Shown piece by piece: positions 7,072 through 7,130 of a stretch of DNA of 7,130 nt (positions are counted from its first letter, which is position 1; each line of letters begins with the position of its first letter). The notes below the pieces were generated by a model, which worked only from the letters and a program-made list of their open reading frames with translations, ran no database searches and had not been told where the DNA came from. Made by a program: the position numbers and the translations under genes. Source of the stretch: Phenylobacterium sp. (GTDB lineage Bacteria; Pseudomonadota; Alphaproteobacteria; Caulobacterales; Caulobacteraceae); NCBI GenBank assembly GCA_028698405.1, contig JAQVDF010000096.1, positions 1 through 7,130 on the forward strand. Direction: 5' to 3'.

Positions 7072-7130
7072 TTACCTCAGGACCGTCAGGCCGTTCTTGA
7101 TGACGGTCGCGTTGCGATCCTTCACCCGGG
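7072..7130 (-). CDS. C-terminal end of an unidentified gene (partial)
   Basis: The last 18 codons and a TAA stop (7074-7072) of a minus-strand gene entering from the right edge can be read, ending NATVIKNGLTVLR. Of the three minus-strand frames, this one has nearly every third position G or C, as in the other genes here. Its stop directly abuts the phosphatase ribosome binding site, the usual layout of an operon junction. The tail is too short to assign a family. The gene is probably co-transcribed with the acid phosphatase, with 9 bases between its stop and that ATG. Confidence 0.6.
   Translation of the reverse strand, partial: RVKDRNATVIKNGLTVLR
7081..7108. repeat. 8-bp perfect inverted repeat upstream of the phosphatase gene
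   Basis: GACCGTCA (7081-7088) and TGACGGTC (7101-7108) are exact reverse complements separated by 12 bases. They lie inside the last codons of the unidentified upstream gene, 19 bases before the phosphatase ATG at their near edge. The repeat could fold in the shared mRNA or bind a regulator, or it may be coincidental within coding sequence. No T run follows it, so it is not a classical terminator. Confidence 0.45.

Noticed and set aside
1..7130. Mobile element, CRISPR array, tRNA or phage signatures
   Set aside because: No transposase, integrase, spaced direct repeats, cloverleaf or terminal inverted repeats were seen, and codon use is uniform across the genes.

Overview
The window looks like chromosomal DNA from a high-GC alphaproteobacterium, most likely a Caulobacterales member such as Caulobacter or Phenylobacterium. 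This is inferred from the very strong G/C bias at third codon positions, the large TonB-dependent receptor (a class that is expanded in that order), start codons that include GTG and probably TTG, and a TTGACG -35-like element. No rRNA, tRNA, CRISPR array, insertion sequence or phage gene was seen, and codon use looks uniform, so there is no sign of recent transfer.

Layout, left to right. On the minus strand at the left edge is the N-terminus of a membrane glycosyltransferase of the GT39/ArnT-like (PMT_2) type, reading out of the window. A divergent intergenic region of about 250 bp separates it from a complete 1097-residue TonB-dependent outer-membrane receptor on the plus strand, which carries an N-terminal carboxypeptidase-regulatory-like domain (Oar-like architecture). 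That gene ends in a perfect 10-bp-stem terminator.

Seventy bases further on begins a tightly packed plus-strand unit of three genes: agmatine deiminase (aguA), N-carbamoylputrescine amidase (aguB) and a RimJ/RimL-type GNAT acetyltransferase. The junctions overlap by 1 and 4 bases, which indicates translational coupling. AguA and AguB together convert agmatine to putrescine. The acetyltransferase substrate is unknown; its position makes a role in polyamine metabolism a reasonable but unproven hypothesis.

Convergent to that unit, on the minus strand, is a secreted class A (PAP2-type) acid phosphatase with all signature motifs intact. Just upstream of it is the last 18 codons of another minus-strand gene that enters from the right edge; its stop codon abuts the phosphatase ribosome binding site, so the two are probably co-transcribed.

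I see no clearly novel multi-gene system here. The points most worth a second look are the polyamine-linked acetyltransferase, the unknown cargo of the receptor, an inverted repeat between a possible -35 and the start of aguA, and an 8-bp inverted repeat at the end of the gene upstream of the phosphatase.
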